This document shows, one piece after another, positions 14,883 through 24,355 of a stretch of 64,000 nt of DNA. Under the pieces are notes generated by a model. It saw nothing but the letters and a program-made list of their open reading frames with translations, searched no databases and had not been told where the DNA came from. Location: NCBI GenBank assembly GCA_028716385.1, contig JAQUPX010000008.1, positions 1 to 64,000 of the forward strand, in the 5' to 3' direction. This DNA is from a bacterium (GTDB lineage: Bacteria; Hydrothermota; UBA3073; JACQXS01; JAQTXJ01). Each line of letters begins with the position of its first letter. Positions within the stretch are counted from its first letter, which is position 1. The translations under genes were made by a program, and so were the position numbers.

Positions 14883-15049
14883 TACCCGAAGAGAAAATCA
14901 AGCAAGAGATAGAAAGACTGGAAGAGTTGAAGAAAAAGTTAAATTCTACGGATATGGCATTTCTATTGTGTCTTGTAAAGATTAACACTTTACGAGATGT
15001 TGTCAAGGGTAGTTGGTTTTTTGAAAGGGATCCAAAATCGGAGGGGTAA
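14879..15049 (+). CDS. Small hypothetical protein, 56 residues
   Basis: ATG at 14879 overlaps the upstream TGA (ATGA) behind GAGGGGAAAG. MIPEEKIKQEIERLEELKKK forms a coiled-coil helix, then STDMAFLLCLVKINTLRDVV and a short end. Its stop overlaps the next start codon by one base. Confidence 0.6.
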   Translation: MIPEEKIKQEIERLEELKKKLNSTDMAFLLCLVKINTLRDVVKGSWFFERDPKSEG

Positions 15050-15498
15050 TGAAAAGTCTAGGGGCAGTTGTAGCTGTATTTTTGATAGGAGTTGCAACTG
15101 GTTGTATAATAACTACCGGAATTGATGTATCTAGAGTTTATCCTATATTACAGGAACAGGATTTTTCTAAAGGGTATGATGTAGGCTACCGGATGGCTTT
15201 TGTATGCCAGGGGTTGTCTCCGTTAAATATTGTTGAATATGAGATAGTCCGGGACACAGTAATTGAACATAAGGACAATAAAGATGTTTATTTATCTGCG
15301 CAAACAGTTTGGTATGGATTAATGAAAGATAAATACTTTCCCTATGATGTGGATTTGCGAGATACGATAATTAAGAACAAAGGAAAACGTCCTGATACTC
15401 TACAATTTATGGGAAAGGGGTCGGAACTTCCTCCAGATTCTGCAAAACCTAAAACCAAACATAAACACTCTAACAAAAAAGCCCCTAAAGCTTCATAG
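15049..15498 (+). CDS. N-terminally membrane-anchored protein
   Basis: A 149-residue protein with an N-terminal hydrophobic helix (LGAVVAVFLIGVATGCII), an extracytoplasmic domain (GYDVGYRMAFVCQGLSPLN) and a Lys/His/Pro-rich tail that is coded inside the terminator hairpin. It is the last gene of the plus-strand cassette. Family unknown. A GGAGGGGTA site precedes the ATG. Confidence 0.6.
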   Translation: MKSLGAVVAVFLIGVATGCIITTGIDVSRVYPILQEQDFSKGYDVGYRMAFVCQGLSPLNIVEYEIVRDTVIEHKDNKDVYLSAQTVWYGLMKDKYFPYDVDLRDTIIKNKGKRPDTLQFMGKGSELPPDSAKPKTKHKHSNKKAPKAS

Positions 15499-15512
15499 CT
15501 TAGGGGCTTTTT
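15475..15512. terminator. Strong bidirectional rho-independent terminator
   Basis: A-run, GC-rich stem GCCCCTAA/TTAGGGGC (15481-15488 with 15500-15507) with further pairing in the loop (AGC/GCT), then TTTTTG. It works in both directions and separates the convergent plus (12.4-15.5 kb) and minus (15.5-19.4 kb) operons. Confidence 0.9.
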
Positions 15513-15532
15513 GTTTATATCCTTGCTTTTAT

Positions 15533-17062
15533 CTATCTACTCCACGATGGTCGTCTTCCAGTTCTTACGGTTGGTTGCTCTGGTTCTTTCTTTATTGATT
15601 TTCTTCTTTGGTTTGGAGTTGGTTCTGGTGTTTCATCTTCTGGCGGGGTAGTATCTACAGGGATTCCCTCTTCTGGCCCTCCCAATGGCATACCCCTCTT
15701 TCTATCTCCTTTTTTAGGAGCTCTTTCTTTTAATACCCGGATTGTTCCTTCTCTCTTTAATCTTTTTTCAATAGCTTTCTTTGTGGCTTCCGCTCCCTCA
15801 TCTATTCCAATTTTATGTGCCATATCTACCTGTTGCGCAACTTCTTCTTCAGAAGTAAGAGTAAGTCCAAGTTTTGCCAATATTCCTTTTAGTGCCGGTA
15901 CAAATGCTTTCAATCCCATACCTAAAAGATTGGACGGATTGTCAAATATTCCTTCTCCTTGAGTTCCTTCCCCTTCTCCACCTTCTCCATCTCCAAGATT
16001 AGTTGGAGTATTTGCTAAGGCTTCAGCTTCCTTTTGTGCGGTAAATATTTGCAACATAAAATCCATCATAGTTGCTTCTTTTGCATCCTTGGATTTTAAT
16101 TTCTCTATTTCAAGGTTGTTTTTCCCGGAAAGTACTTCTTTCATAAACAACATCATATTGGAGTCTCCCTCTCCTTTCTTGCTATTCGCTGCGAGGGTTG
16201 CTTTAGTTAATTCTACGTCTAACACCCCTATTTTCTGTAGTTGTGTTTTGTTCTCTGACTGAAGATTTTCAATCTTTTCGTTAGAAGCGGTTTCCTTTTT
16301 CTTCCACTCATCTTTTAATCCTTCAATCTCTTTTGTGTATTTAGCGGTAAGTTCAGAAATATCTTTCGTATATTTAGCGTTGAGCCCAGAAACCTCTTCT
16401 TTATGCTCTTTCTCTTTCTTCTCTATTTCTTCTTTGTGTTCAGTCTTTTGTTTTTCGTTGGCAGCTTTTAAATCCAGGATGTCTCTCTCAAATCGTAATT
16501 TATCACTATTCCACGTAACTCTCTCATTCGTAAGAGTACCATTTGCGGTAATAAGATTCATTTTTTCAGTGCTTACTTGCCCATTTAATGTAGAAACTTG
16601 CGTTTCGAGGTCTTTAATTCTGTCATCCTTTCCTTTTAACTGTTGCTGCATGTAATCTGACATTTCCATTTCTCCCCCCTCCTTTTCCTCTTTTGGTTTT
16701 TCTGCTACTGGGGAAGTTCTCCCCTTGGTTCTTTCTAACTCTGGGTCCGTGTATACAATTATAGATGACCCAAATTTATTACTTAATTTATTTCTTAATC
16801 TTACAATAAATTGTCCAGCTCCGGCAATGTCTTTTAAAAACTCTTTTTTCATTGGAAATAAACTTCCATACCCATCTGGAAACTTTACAGTGCTCCAAAT
16901 TGCCTTATCTTGATCGTCTCGTGTAATTTGGGATATGTGCATTTCCCAAGTCTCTTCTAGGGTTGAGCTTTTTGGAATTGTAACCTCTTCTTTCCAGAAA
17001 TCAGCTATTTCCTTTGCCGAGATGGTAACGGTTTGCCCTTCTAGTGGTTTTTCAGTGCTCAT
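15533..17062 (-). CDS. Long coiled-coil protein
   Basis: A 509-residue protein with the start at 17062 (MSTEKPLEGQTVTISAKEIA) behind GGAGGTG; a frame open further upstream has no such site. N-terminal domain of about 110 residues (TWEMHISQITRDDQDKAIW, then PDGYGSLFPMKKEFLKDIAG), a linker, then about 200 residues of heptad-rich coiled coil (EEIEKKEKEHKEEV). A Gly-rich region, a hydrophobic stretch (LLGMGLKAFVPALKGILAKL) and a Pro/Arg/Lys tail follow. Likely a scaffold or structural rod. It overlaps the upstream gene by four bases. Confidence 0.65.
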   Translation of the reverse strand: MSTEKPLEGQTVTISAKEIADFWKEEVTIPKSSTLEETWEMHISQITRDDQDKAIWSTVKFPDGYGSLFPMKKEFLKDIAGAGQFIVRLRNKLSNKFGSSIIVYTDPELERTKGRTSPVAEKPKEEKEGGEMEMSDYMQQQLKGKDDRIKDLETQVSTLNGQVSTEKMNLITANGTLTNERVTWNSDKLRFERDILDLKAANEKQKTEHKEEIEKKEKEHKEEVSGLNAKYTKDISELTAKYTKEIEGLKDEWKKKETASNEKIENLQSENKTQLQKIGVLDVELTKATLAANSKKGEGDSNMMLFMKEVLSGKNNLEIEKLKSKDAKEATMMDFMLQIFTAQKEAEALANTPTNLGDGEGGEGEGTQGEGIFDNPSNLLGMGLKAFVPALKGILAKLGLTLTSEEEVAQQVDMAHKIGIDEGAEATKKAIEKRLKREGTIRVLKERAPKKGDRKRGMPLGGPEEGIPVDTTPPEDETPEPTPNQRRKSIKKEPEQPTVRTGRRPSWSR

Positions 17063-17325
17063 GCTGTAACACCTCCTTTTTCCTTTGGAATTACAACTTC
17101 TATCTCTAAGATATATCCACCCCAATCCAGTATGGCCCGTTTTGGTAACCGGTAGTCATTATTATCGTGCAGGGCTTTTAATCTACCTTTAACCATTGGT
17201 TGCATATAAAATGGAAGTTTTTTTAGAATAACTTCTTCCAGTTTTTTTACACTTTCGGGATTGGTCCGGATATGAATATGATTCGGATTTTTTGTATCTG
17301 CTAAAAACTTCACTTCTAACTTCAT
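17059..17325 (-). CDS. Hypothetical 88-residue protein
   Basis: MKLEVKFLADTKNPNHIHIR, then a helix VKKLEEVILKKLPFYMQ and a C-terminal beta hairpin. Both ends overlap neighbours through ATGA. A small alpha/beta protein of unknown family, in the operon with the coiled-coil protein. Confidence 0.6.
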   Translation of the reverse strand: MKLEVKFLADTKNPNHIHIRTNPESVKKLEEVILKKLPFYMQPMVKGRLKALHDNNDYRLPKRAILDWGGYILEIEVVIPKEKGGVTA

Positions 17326-17465
17326 TTTGCACCCCCGATGTCTTTAACAATTCCTTTTACTTCTTTTCCGATTTCAACTATCATTTTTCTCACCTCTTTG
17401 TCTTGAAGCACAGTTTTGACATTAAGTAAGAATTTTTTTGCCTCTACAAGTATCATTTTATCCAT
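17322..17465 (-). CDS. Small helical protein, 47 residues
   Basis: MDKMILVEAKKFLLNVKTVL continues as one amphipathic Lys/Val/Ile-rich helix to KDIGGAK. A GGAGGTAGAAG site precedes the ATG, and its TGA overlaps the next ATG. Probably an accessory partner of the neighbouring structural genes; unknown family. Confidence 0.6.
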   Translation of the reverse strand: MDKMILVEAKKFLLNVKTVLQDKEVRKMIVEIGKEVKGIVKDIGGAK

Positions 17466-17480
17466 CTTCTACCTCCATTT

Positions 17481-18380
17481 CTACTTTTTCGTTTTTGGTT
17501 GCTTTTTGTGTATTTCGTCTACTTGTTTTTGTGTTAATGTTGGAAGTTTAATTTTTTGTTTCTTTTTTAAATCCAATAGTGCGCGCTTGGTTCCCTCGTA
17601 AGCAAAAATTGTTAGCATATTGTTTGCGATAGGAAATTTTTTAAGCATGCCAAAAACTTCCTGACCATTCACTACTGTTTTATGTAAAAAAAACAAAAGA
17701 CTTGGAACCGGAAATTTATCATTTTTCTTTCCCATAAACTTTTTCATTAATGTTATCAACCTCTCTGGAGGGTGTTCGTTTTCATCCTCATCCCTCATAA
17801 ACTTGTGGAATTCATTAAGGAGTGCTTGCGGGACTTTTGCTTCCCTTGGTAAAACGGAAAAACCTGCTATTTTAAATAATATTGGAATGTATATATTTTC
17901 GACATCCCTTATAGAGAACATCCCCTTTAAGCTAGACCCAAGAGACATACAATTTCCAATTATTCCATTTCCCCCCATTGGAATATTAAAGGGCATTCCA
18001 ACCTCTTTCGCAAAAGTAGAAAAATTATCCATTCCCCCTTTCATTGATTTTTGCAGTGCTTCATTTATTGTATTTGGATTCATTGCATTTGGAGTCGGAT
18101 TCTTGGAAATAAAGTCCTGCATTTCTGGGGTTACCCCATGATCGCTTATTTTTCTTTGCCCAGTAGTTTTTTGCTTTGCTTCACAAGTCTTTGCACTTTT
18201 ACAAATTCCACATCCGGAGAATGCCTTATTATATCCCCCGAAACATTCTGGAACTATAATTAATACCTTTGCCTTACCACTGGATGATTCTGTTTTACAA
18301 TTCTTGCCTTTCTTGCAATCTTCACATGTTGCAGTTTGTTCATCATACTCGCCCCAACACTTTGGTTTTTTCTTGTCCAT
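17481..18380 (-). CDS. Protein with duplicated Cys motif
   Basis: A 299-residue protein with the start at 18380 (MDKKKPKCWGEYDEQTATC) behind GGGGGGGAGAAAAG. The first 75 residues carry the same motif twice: C-W/F-G-x(5-6), then C-x2-C-x4-5-C (TCEDCKKGKNC and GCGICKSAKTC), very likely two metal-binding knuckles. The rest is helical, with a mildly hydrophobic Gly/Met/Pro-rich middle and a C-terminal Lys-rich helix. A nucleic-acid-binding or scaffold role is possible. Family unknown. Confidence 0.6.
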   Translation of the reverse strand: MDKKKPKCWGEYDEQTATCEDCKKGKNCKTESSSGKAKVLIIVPECFGGYNKAFSGCGICKSAKTCEAKQKTTGQRKISDHGVTPEMQDFISKNPTPNAMNPNTINEALQKSMKGGMDNFSTFAKEVGMPFNIPMGGNGIIGNCMSLGSSLKGMFSIRDVENIYIPILFKIAGFSVLPREAKVPQALLNEFHKFMRDEDENEHPPERLITLMKKFMGKKNDKFPVPSLLFFLHKTVVNGQEVFGMLKKFPIANNMLTIFAYEGTKRALLDLKKKQKIKLPTLTQKQVDEIHKKQPKTKK

Positions 18381-18394
18381 CTTTTCTCCCCCCC

Positions 18395-18493
18395 CTACCA
18401 CTTAAAGTGGTTTCTATTTTTAACAATATACCCAATAAATCCAACTACCAATACTAACGCAACTATCAAAAAATTAACCAACTTATCCCCCAC
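18395..18493 (-). CDS. Single-pass membrane peptide, 32 residues
   Basis: GTG start at 18493 behind AGGAGGTGAGATCC, overlapping the end of the methyltransferase gene. VGDKLVNFLIVALVLVVGFI forms one membrane helix with a basic end (KNRNHFKW). Small size and position suggest an accessory membrane peptide. Confidence 0.55.
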   Translation of the reverse strand: MGDKLVNFLIVALVLVVGFIGYIVKNRNHFKW

Positions 18494-19379
18494 GGATCTC
18501 ACCTCCTAGTTTCCGACATAATAGATTACAATAATTCTTTCCCCTTACAAAAACACTATTTAACACCCCCTCTTTAGAGATTGAAAAACTGCTACCCAAT
18601 CTTTCATCAATCAATTCAAAGGAAAATCCTAATTTTTCTAATTCTGTTAAGTATTCCGCAGCGCTGGCCCCGGCTCTTCTTAATCCATAATCCCAAAGTT
18701 CAGTGATAATCTTTATGTTTGGGTTTTGCCTAAAAAACTCTTTTGCTCCTTCCAACAACATCATTTCTGATCCCTGTACATCAATTTTAATTAAGCTTAT
18801 TTCTCTTTTTCTATCAAATATTTCTCGTATGTCATCCAATCGTTTATATTGAACATATTGGAATTTTCTATTTCCATCATTGACGGAACTATGGTCCCCG
18901 GAGTTAGTGTCGGATAGGTATAGTTTCCCAACGTGGTAATCATTCGATAATCCTATATTAAATATATCGCAATTCGTAATATTGTTATCGTGTATATTAG
19001 ATTTAAGGATGTTATAATTAGTTTCCTCAGGCTCAAATGCAAATACTGCCCCATCCCATCCTGCTGACTTACTTACCAATTTGCTTAAAAACAAAGTCCA
19101 GTATCCTATGTTTGCCCCAACATCTACTACATAATCTCCGGGTTTTACGATTTCTCGCATTAACTTCCCGGTCATTTCTTCATATTTTGGATTAAGCGAT
19201 AACCTCAAGCTATCATTCTTATCTAATTTTAATTTATACCCCTCAAGATCAATATAAACCTTTTTGATTGATTTAAACATTAGGTTTCTTATCCACCGGA
19301 ATATTCCAATCTTTAATACCCCGGTTCCATCGAATCTTTTCTTTAAGTACCTAAAGACGCTATCTACTATTATACGCAT
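18483..19379 (-). CDS. FkbM-family SAM methyltransferase
   Basis: A 298-residue protein with a class I SAM fold: motif I VVDVGANIGYWTLFLSKL, acidic motif FAFEPEETNYNILKSNI, then SLIKIDVQGSEMMLLEGA and the C-terminal helices of the FkbM group. FkbM enzymes O-methylate sugars or small molecules. With the glycosyltransferase and methyltransferase genes at 31.9-36.6 kb it may modify a surface glycan. It is the first gene of the minus-strand operon facing the TTGACA-rich control region. Confidence 0.85.
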   Translation of the reverse strand: MRIIVDSVFRYLKKRFDGTGVLKIGIFRWIRNLMFKSIKKVYIDLEGYKLKLDKNDSLRLSLNPKYEEMTGKLMREIVKPGDYVVDVGANIGYWTLFLSKLVSKSAGWDGAVFAFEPEETNYNILKSNIHDNNITNCDIFNIGLSNDYHVGKLYLSDTNSGDHSSVNDGNRKFQYVQYKRLDDIREIFDRKREISLIKIDVQGSEMMLLEGAKEFFRQNPNIKIITELWDYGLRRAGASAAEYLTELEKLGFSFELIDERLGSSFSISKEGVLNSVFVRGKNYCNLLCRKLGGEIRGG

Positions 19380-19456
19380 ATACCCCCCTAAAGATTACTG
19401 CATTTACAGGCATAGTTATAATTATTATAAAGGGATAGTGATAGACAAAAAATGGT

Positions 19457-19562
19457 TTGTCAAGAAAATTTTCGGTTTTTAGCATTGACATTGATTGTTA
19501 CAAGTGTTGACAGTTTTTTGACAGGATTGACAGAACTCTTGTCAATTTTTGTCAAATTGACA
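19457..19562. promoter_or_regulatory. Array of eight TTGACA/TTGTCAA boxes
   Basis: TTGACA at 19485, 19507, 19518, 19527 and 19557; TTGTCAA at 19457, 19539 and 19549. Several are 9-11 bases apart, about one helical turn. They lie in the divergent gap between the FkbM operon and the large late block, upstream of a consensus promoter. They could be operators for a repressor or activator, iterons of an origin, or overlapping -35 boxes. Confidence 0.6.
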
Positions 19563-19609
19563 AATTGTTAGAAAACCGCATTATTACTGTATTTACAGTT
19601 AAAAAAAAC

Positions 19610-19638
19610 TTGACAAAGTTGAGTTGGGGGGATATAAT
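19610..19638 (+). promoter_or_regulatory. Consensus sigma70 promoter of the late block
   Basis: TTGACA (19610-19615), a 17-base spacer and TATAAT (19633-19638), a full consensus. Transcription would start near 19646, about 145 bases before the adhesin ATG at 19790. This is the strongest promoter in the window and probably drives much of the 40-kb plus-strand block. Confidence 0.8.
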
Positions 19639-19789
19639 TAAAGCGATGACATCAAGAAAAGAATTAAATAATATAGCATTTACAGACAAAAAAATTGGTT
19701 CAGGGCAGAACCATTATTTCAACAAATCTTTCATTTTTACAAGAAAGAGTGCCAAACACATTCAATTAAAAAATAGACAGGGGGATAAG

Positions 19790-22700
19790 ATGAAAAGATT
19801 TTTCTGGGCAGTTCTCGCAGTTTTAGGGCTTTCTTTATTTGCAAATACCGGAGATGCAACGCTTAGAAGACCAAAAGGTTGGCCTAGTAAGTCAGCTTCT
19901 CCATTCAATCAATACTGGGGCGTTAGATTTCCTCAATCGGTATTCGGAGATAGTATTTTCCCGGAATCAAGTTGCGTTTATAGCGTAGGTAGTTCTTCAT
20001 TTAAGTGGAGAGATATGTATTCACAATTAGCACATCTCGACACGATATATTGTTTGTATTTGAACATGAAAAAAGGAGTACAGGGTGGTGGAATTATTGA
20101 TAGCGTTAGTTTGTTACAAGTTGATACAATTGCGTATGACGCTTATGAAAAACTATTCTTCCGGGCGGATAATGATAGTTTTTATGGAGCACATCCTGAA
20201 TCAAGTACTGTTTGGATGTACAAAAATCATTTCAATTTTGGAAATGTCGTAACTAATACATTGGGAGCAGCCGGAATAAGATGGCAATTTGTTGGAGGAG
20301 ATAGTAATACGAATTTATCGGCTCATTCATCTATTTTAGGTGGAAACGGAAATAGAATTGGAGCGAGTTCAGATTATTCAAGCATATTAGGTGGAAGCAA
20401 TGATACAACTTATAAAAGTTTATATTCTATAATATCAGGTGGATTATTAAATAAGATTGATAGCGCTGACTATGCTTTTAATGGAGGCGGTTCTGAAAAT
20501 GTAGTACAAGGTGAATATAGTGGAAACGTTGCAGGTTATGGAGATTCGGTAATTGGAGATAGGTCATTTAACGGAGCTGGTTGGGGAAATCAAATTAATG
20601 GTATTAATGCTGGAAATGTTTCTGGATATGTAAATTATGTATTAGGTGATTATGGGTTTAGCGGTGCTGGTACCTACGATAGTGTATTAGGAAATTATTC
20701 AGGAATTATATCTGGATACGGAAATGTGATAGAGGCTACTGGATTGTATTCTATAATAGGAAGTGGGTATACTAACAGAGCGTCAGGATACGGAGCGTTT
20801 ATAGGTAGTGGTATAAATAATGTCGTATCAGATTCATTCGCAACTATAGTTGGTGGTAGGGGAAATAAAGCATTAGATTATTATAGTTTTATTGGTAATG
20901 GTTTAGTGAATTATGTTCATGGAAAATATGCTGGTAATGTGTCGGGTCAAACTGATTCTGTTTTTGCAGACTACGCTTTTAATGGAGCCGGTGATTTTAA
21001 CACAATAGGTGGTTCAGCGACTAACGCTTTTAACGGTGCTGGTAATTATAATAGATTAACTGGAATAAGTTCTGCCAATAATGCCGGTTATGCGGATACT
21101 ATTTCTGGAGATTATGCTTTTAATGGAACTGGTGTTAGAAATAAGGTACTAGATACTTGCGGTGCTAATATTGCTGGTAGAGATAATTATGTGTTTGGAA
21201 TATACTCACTTAATGGAACTGGTGTATCGGATACTGTAACCGGAAAATATTCCGCAAATGTATCTGGTGTACAAAATAAAGTAACCGGGGACTATTCAAT
21301 AACCGGAGCTGGCTTAACTAATTTAATAAATGCAAATTATGCAGGAATTTTGGGTGGAAGGGGAAATATAGTTTCTACTGGTAGTACTTTCTCTTCTATA
21401 GTTGGGGGAGATTCTAATACGATTACAACAAGCACGTATAGCAATATAGGTGGCGGTTACTTTAATTTAGTAACTGGTTGTGTAAATTCAGGGATATTTA
21501 GTGGTTACTTAAATCAAGTATTAAATAATTCAGGCGCAATACTCGGTGGTGGAAATAATGTGGTTGCGGCAGTTTACGGAACTCTCGGTGGTGGTTATTC
21601 AAATACTGATTCTGGTTATGGTGGGTTTATTGGTGGCGGAAAAGGTAATGTAGTTGCAGATTCATTTGGCGTTAATGGTGGCGGTAGGAATAATAGAGTA
21701 TCGGGATACTTTGCGTTAAATGGAGCTGGCGAATTAAATTTTGTGAGTGGACTTCGTGGGTCAAATATTACTGGATTGTCTGATACGGTAACTGGAGAAA
21801 ACGGTGTTAATGGTGGTGGTACTTTAAATAATGTTTTTGGTGCCAACGGATTTAACGGAGCGGGTACTCAAAACTATGTATTTGGTGCTAATTCTGTAAA
21901 TGGTGGTGGAATTTACGATACTGTTCACGAGGATTATAGTTTTAATGGAGCTGGGTATGGTAATTACATAGCTAGTAATTTCTCGTTTAATGGTAGTGGA
22001 CAGGGAAATTATGTATCTGGTGGTACTTCTGCAAATGTTGGCGGTGCGTCTGATTCTGTATACGGGGACTATGCTTTTAATGGCGCGGGTTTGTTAAATT
22101 GGGTTGGTAGTCAGTTTGCTTTTAATGGTGCAGGAACTCTTAATTATGTATTTGGAGATGCTTCTGCAAATGTTGGTGGAGAATCTGATTCTATATTCAG
22201 CGACCACTCATTTATAGGAAGCGGTCAACTAAATAAAATAAAATTGCTTTCTTCTTGGGCAAGCATAGTTGGTGGATATGGAAATGTAACGGACTCTGCT
22301 TATTATGGGGTTATAGGTGGTGGCTATCTTAATAAAATAGATTCATCCTCCTTTGCTGGTATAATTAGTGGGCAATCTAATATAATATCTGCTTCTGATA
22401 ATGCAATAGCAGGTGGTTGGCTTAACAATGTTGCAACATCTCCATACGGTTCGGCATTAGGTGGCTTTAATAACAACTTAACAGGTTCTGCCGGTTCTGT
22501 TATTACTAATGGTTATGGTGATAAAATATTAAATTCTACAAACTCTGGAATTTTTTCAGGATATGATAATAGCATGGACGCAAGCGCTTCTTCTGAAATT
22601 TTAAGTGGAAGATTAGATAGCATGGTAAGCTCGAATTACGCTAGTATAGTCGGAGGATATAGAAATTATATAAACGCTGGTAATTATTCAAGTATAATAG

Positions 22701-24007
22701 GTGGAGATTTTAACAGATTAACTAGTGATTTTAGTAGTATACAATTTGGAGATTCAAATACGGTATCGGGCATTGTAAGTGGTATGGGTGGTCGTAGAAA
22801 TAACTCATCTGGAGCTTACGACATTATTTTAAATGGATATAGAAATAGTGCAACTGGAGCTTATTCTACCGTAATAAATGGATATGAAGATACGGTAGCG
22901 GCAGATTTTGGATTAGCAGTTGGTGTATACGCAATTGCAGGAAATGCAGCGTCTGATACTGGTGCAATGGTGTTTGGAACTGGAACTTCAACCGATAAAT
23001 ACTCAATATTATTTGGTAATGAAAGAACTGATAACAATAGTACTGCAAATATGTTTAAAGTTGCAATGAGAACTCAAATTGGAGACAGTTGCCCCGATTC
23101 TTTAATAGTATTGGGTGGAGCTAGGTTTGAATGTGGCATCCACGGAATAATTGATACTTCATTATTTGCTTGGACTATTCCTTATGATACATTGGTTAAG
23201 CCATGGAATGATAGCTCGTATTTAGCCATGATTGATAGTTTTGTTAATAGTGGAAGATATTTAGTAATATGGCAAGGTGGAACAGCAAAAGATAGTTTAA
23301 TACCTGTTTATTCCGATAGTGCAGGTTTTGCGTGGAATATTCCTTGCGACAGTATAGCAGCTTGTATGTTGCCTTTAATAAGAGATACTGCATTAGTGGT
23401 GGCATTAGAAGTTTGGAATGATAGCTCTTCTACAGTCAGGATAGATAGTATGGTTAGAAGCATTGCAAATAATAGGTATATTGTAATATGGGAAGGTGGA
23501 GTTGCAAGGGATAGCGTTATATCTCCTTACGCAGATAGTTCAGATTTTGCGTATAATGTGGATTGCGATACAGTGGCTAAATGTTTATCGGATAGTTTTG
23601 CTCTTTTTGCAAGATTAGCTGCTGATAACGTATTTACAGGATTAAACACTTTTGGAGATGCGTCTACTGATACTATTAAGACAATAGGATTGATTCAAAC
23701 AAGCGCTGGAATAGTTCCGACTGATTCAGGTGTTCAGGACTTAGGGACTCAATCTAAAAAATGGAGAATGGTATATACGGACAGTATTGCAGGTTGTGAA
23801 TATAGAGTAGCGCTAAAGGATTTGGAAGCTACTGTAAAAGCATATAAAGACAGTAAAGGAGATAGCGTTACAGTAAATATGTCAAGTGATATTGAAAATA
23901 GAATAGAAAAACTTGAAGAATCAGATAATAGGCAAAATGTTTTAATAATAATATTATTTATTGTTATTGGTTTATTGTCTGTAATTATTATTAAAATAAA
24001 AAAATAG
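19790..24007 (+). CDS. Giant YadA-head-like adhesin or fibre with C-terminal membrane anchor
   Basis: Start placed at 19790, behind GGGGGATAAG and after the promoter; an upstream ATG in the frame precedes the promoter. 1405 residues: signal peptide (MKRFFWAVLAVLGLSLFANT), an N-terminal domain ending in a fibre-like element (SVGSSSFKWRDMYS), then about 900 residues of 14-16-residue repeats of type GGxxNxVxxxYSxNxxG (FNGAGxxN). These are typical of the left-handed beta-roll of trimeric YadA-type heads. After a linker with repeated YADSSDFAYNVDCD-like units come a second LGTQSKKWRMVYTD element, a short coiled coil and one C-terminal membrane helix instead of a YadA beta-barrel. Likely a trimeric receptor-binding or adhesion fibre. 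Confidence 0.75.
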   Translation: MKRFFWAVLAVLGLSLFANTGDATLRRPKGWPSKSASPFNQYWGVRFPQSVFGDSIFPESSCVYSVGSSSFKWRDMYSQLAHLDTIYCLYLNMKKGVQGGGIIDSVSLLQVDTIAYDAYEKLFFRADNDSFYGAHPESSTVWMYKNHFNFGNVVTNTLGAAGIRWQFVGGDSNTNLSAHSSILGGNGNRIGASSDYSSILGGSNDTTYKSLYSIISGGLLNKIDSADYAFNGGGSENVVQGEYSGNVAGYGDSVIGDRSFNGAGWGNQINGINAGNVSGYVNYVLGDYGFSGAGTYDSVLGNYSGIISGYGNVIEATGLYSIIGSGYTNRASGYGAFIGSGINNVVSDSFATIVGGRGNKALDYYSFIGNGLVNYVHGKYAGNVSGQTDSVFADYAFNGAGDFNTIGGSATNAFNGAGNYNRLTGISSANNAGYADTISGDYAFNGTGVRNKVLDTCGANIAGRDNYVFGIYSLNGTGVSDTVTGKYSANVSGVQNKVTGDYSITGAGLTNLINANYAGILGGRGNIVSTGSTFSSIVGGDSNTITTSTYSNIGGGYFNLVTGCVNSGIFSGYLNQVLNNSGAILGGGNNVVAAVYGTLGGGYSNTDSGYGGFIGGGKGNVVADSFGVNGGGRNNRVSGYFALNGAGELNFVSGLRGSNITGLSDTVTGENGVNGGGTLNNVFGANGFNGAGTQNYVFGANSVNGGGIYDTVHEDYSFNGAGYGNYIASNFSFNGSGQGNYVSGGTSANVGGASDSVYGDYAFNGAGLLNWVGSQFAFNGAGTLNYVFGDASANVGGESDSIFSDHSFIGSGQLNKIKLLSSWASIVGGYGNVTDSAYYGVIGGGYLNKIDSSSFAGIISGQSNIISASDNAIAGGWLNNVATSPYGSALGGFNNNLTGSAGSVITNGYGDKILNSTNSGIFSGYDNSMDASASSEILSGRLDSMVSSNYASIVGGYRNYINAGNYSSIIGGDFNRLTSDFSSIQFGDSNTVSGIVSGMGGRRNNSSGAYDIILNGYRNSATGAYSTVINGYEDTVAADFGLAVGVYAIAGNAASDTGAMVFGTGTSTDKYSILFGNERTDNNSTANMFKVAMRTQIGDSCPDSLIVLGGARFECGIHGIIDTSLFAWTIPYDTLVKPWNDSSYLAMIDSFVNSGRYLVIWQGGTAKDSLIPVYSDSAGFAWNIPCDSIAACMLPLIRDTALVVALEVWNDSSSTVRIDSMVRSIANNRYIVIWEGGVARDSVISPYADSSDFAYNVDCDTVAKCLSDSFALFARLAADNVFTGLNTFGDASTDTIKTIGLIQTSAGIVPTDSGVQDLGTQSKKWRMVYTDSIAGCEYRVALKDLEATVKAYKDSKGDSVTVNMSSDIENRIEKLEESDNRQNVLIIILFIVIGLLSVIIIKIKK

Positions 24008-24012
24008 GGGGA

Positions 24013-24348
24013 ATGATGAAAAAGGGAATTATAAACACATTATTAATAGGAACTTTAATAACAACCGGTGTTATTGGAGTTACTGCAAAAAAAGCTACTG
24101 TAAAAACTGATGGATATTCAAAGAAACAAGAAAAAGTAGTTACAGTAAAACAAGTTGTTATAAAGGATAAAAAAATTACAAATAGGGCAACTGTATCAAA
24201 TTCTGAAAATAAAACAGCTAGGGATAATATCAAGAAAGAGGTGATATTACAGCAAAAACAACTCGCAAAAGAAAATAAAGAAAGAATGGATAGAATAGCG
24301 AGGGAAAGAAAGGCATCAAAATCAACAAGATTGAGAAAAGTAAGATAA
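24013..24348 (+). CDS. Small secreted basic protein
   Basis: A 111-residue protein with a signal peptide (IINTLLIGTLITTGVIGVTA) followed by a very Lys/Arg-rich helix with many Gln and Glu. It lies six bases after the adhesin and has GGGGGAATG before its two possible ATGs (24013 or 24016). It may be a partner of the adhesin or a periplasmic basic protein; no family recognised. Confidence 0.6.
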   Translation: MMKKGIINTLLIGTLITTGVIGVTAKKATVKTDGYSKKQEKVVTVKQVVIKDKKITNRATVSNSENKTARDNIKKEVILQQKQLAKENKERMDRIARERKASKSTRLRKVR

Positions 24349-24355
24349 AAATAAA

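Noticed and set aside
19565..19789. Extended N terminus of the adhesin from an ATG at 19565
   Set aside because: It lies upstream of and across the consensus promoter; the ATG at 19790 has a ribosome site and begins a normal signal peptide.
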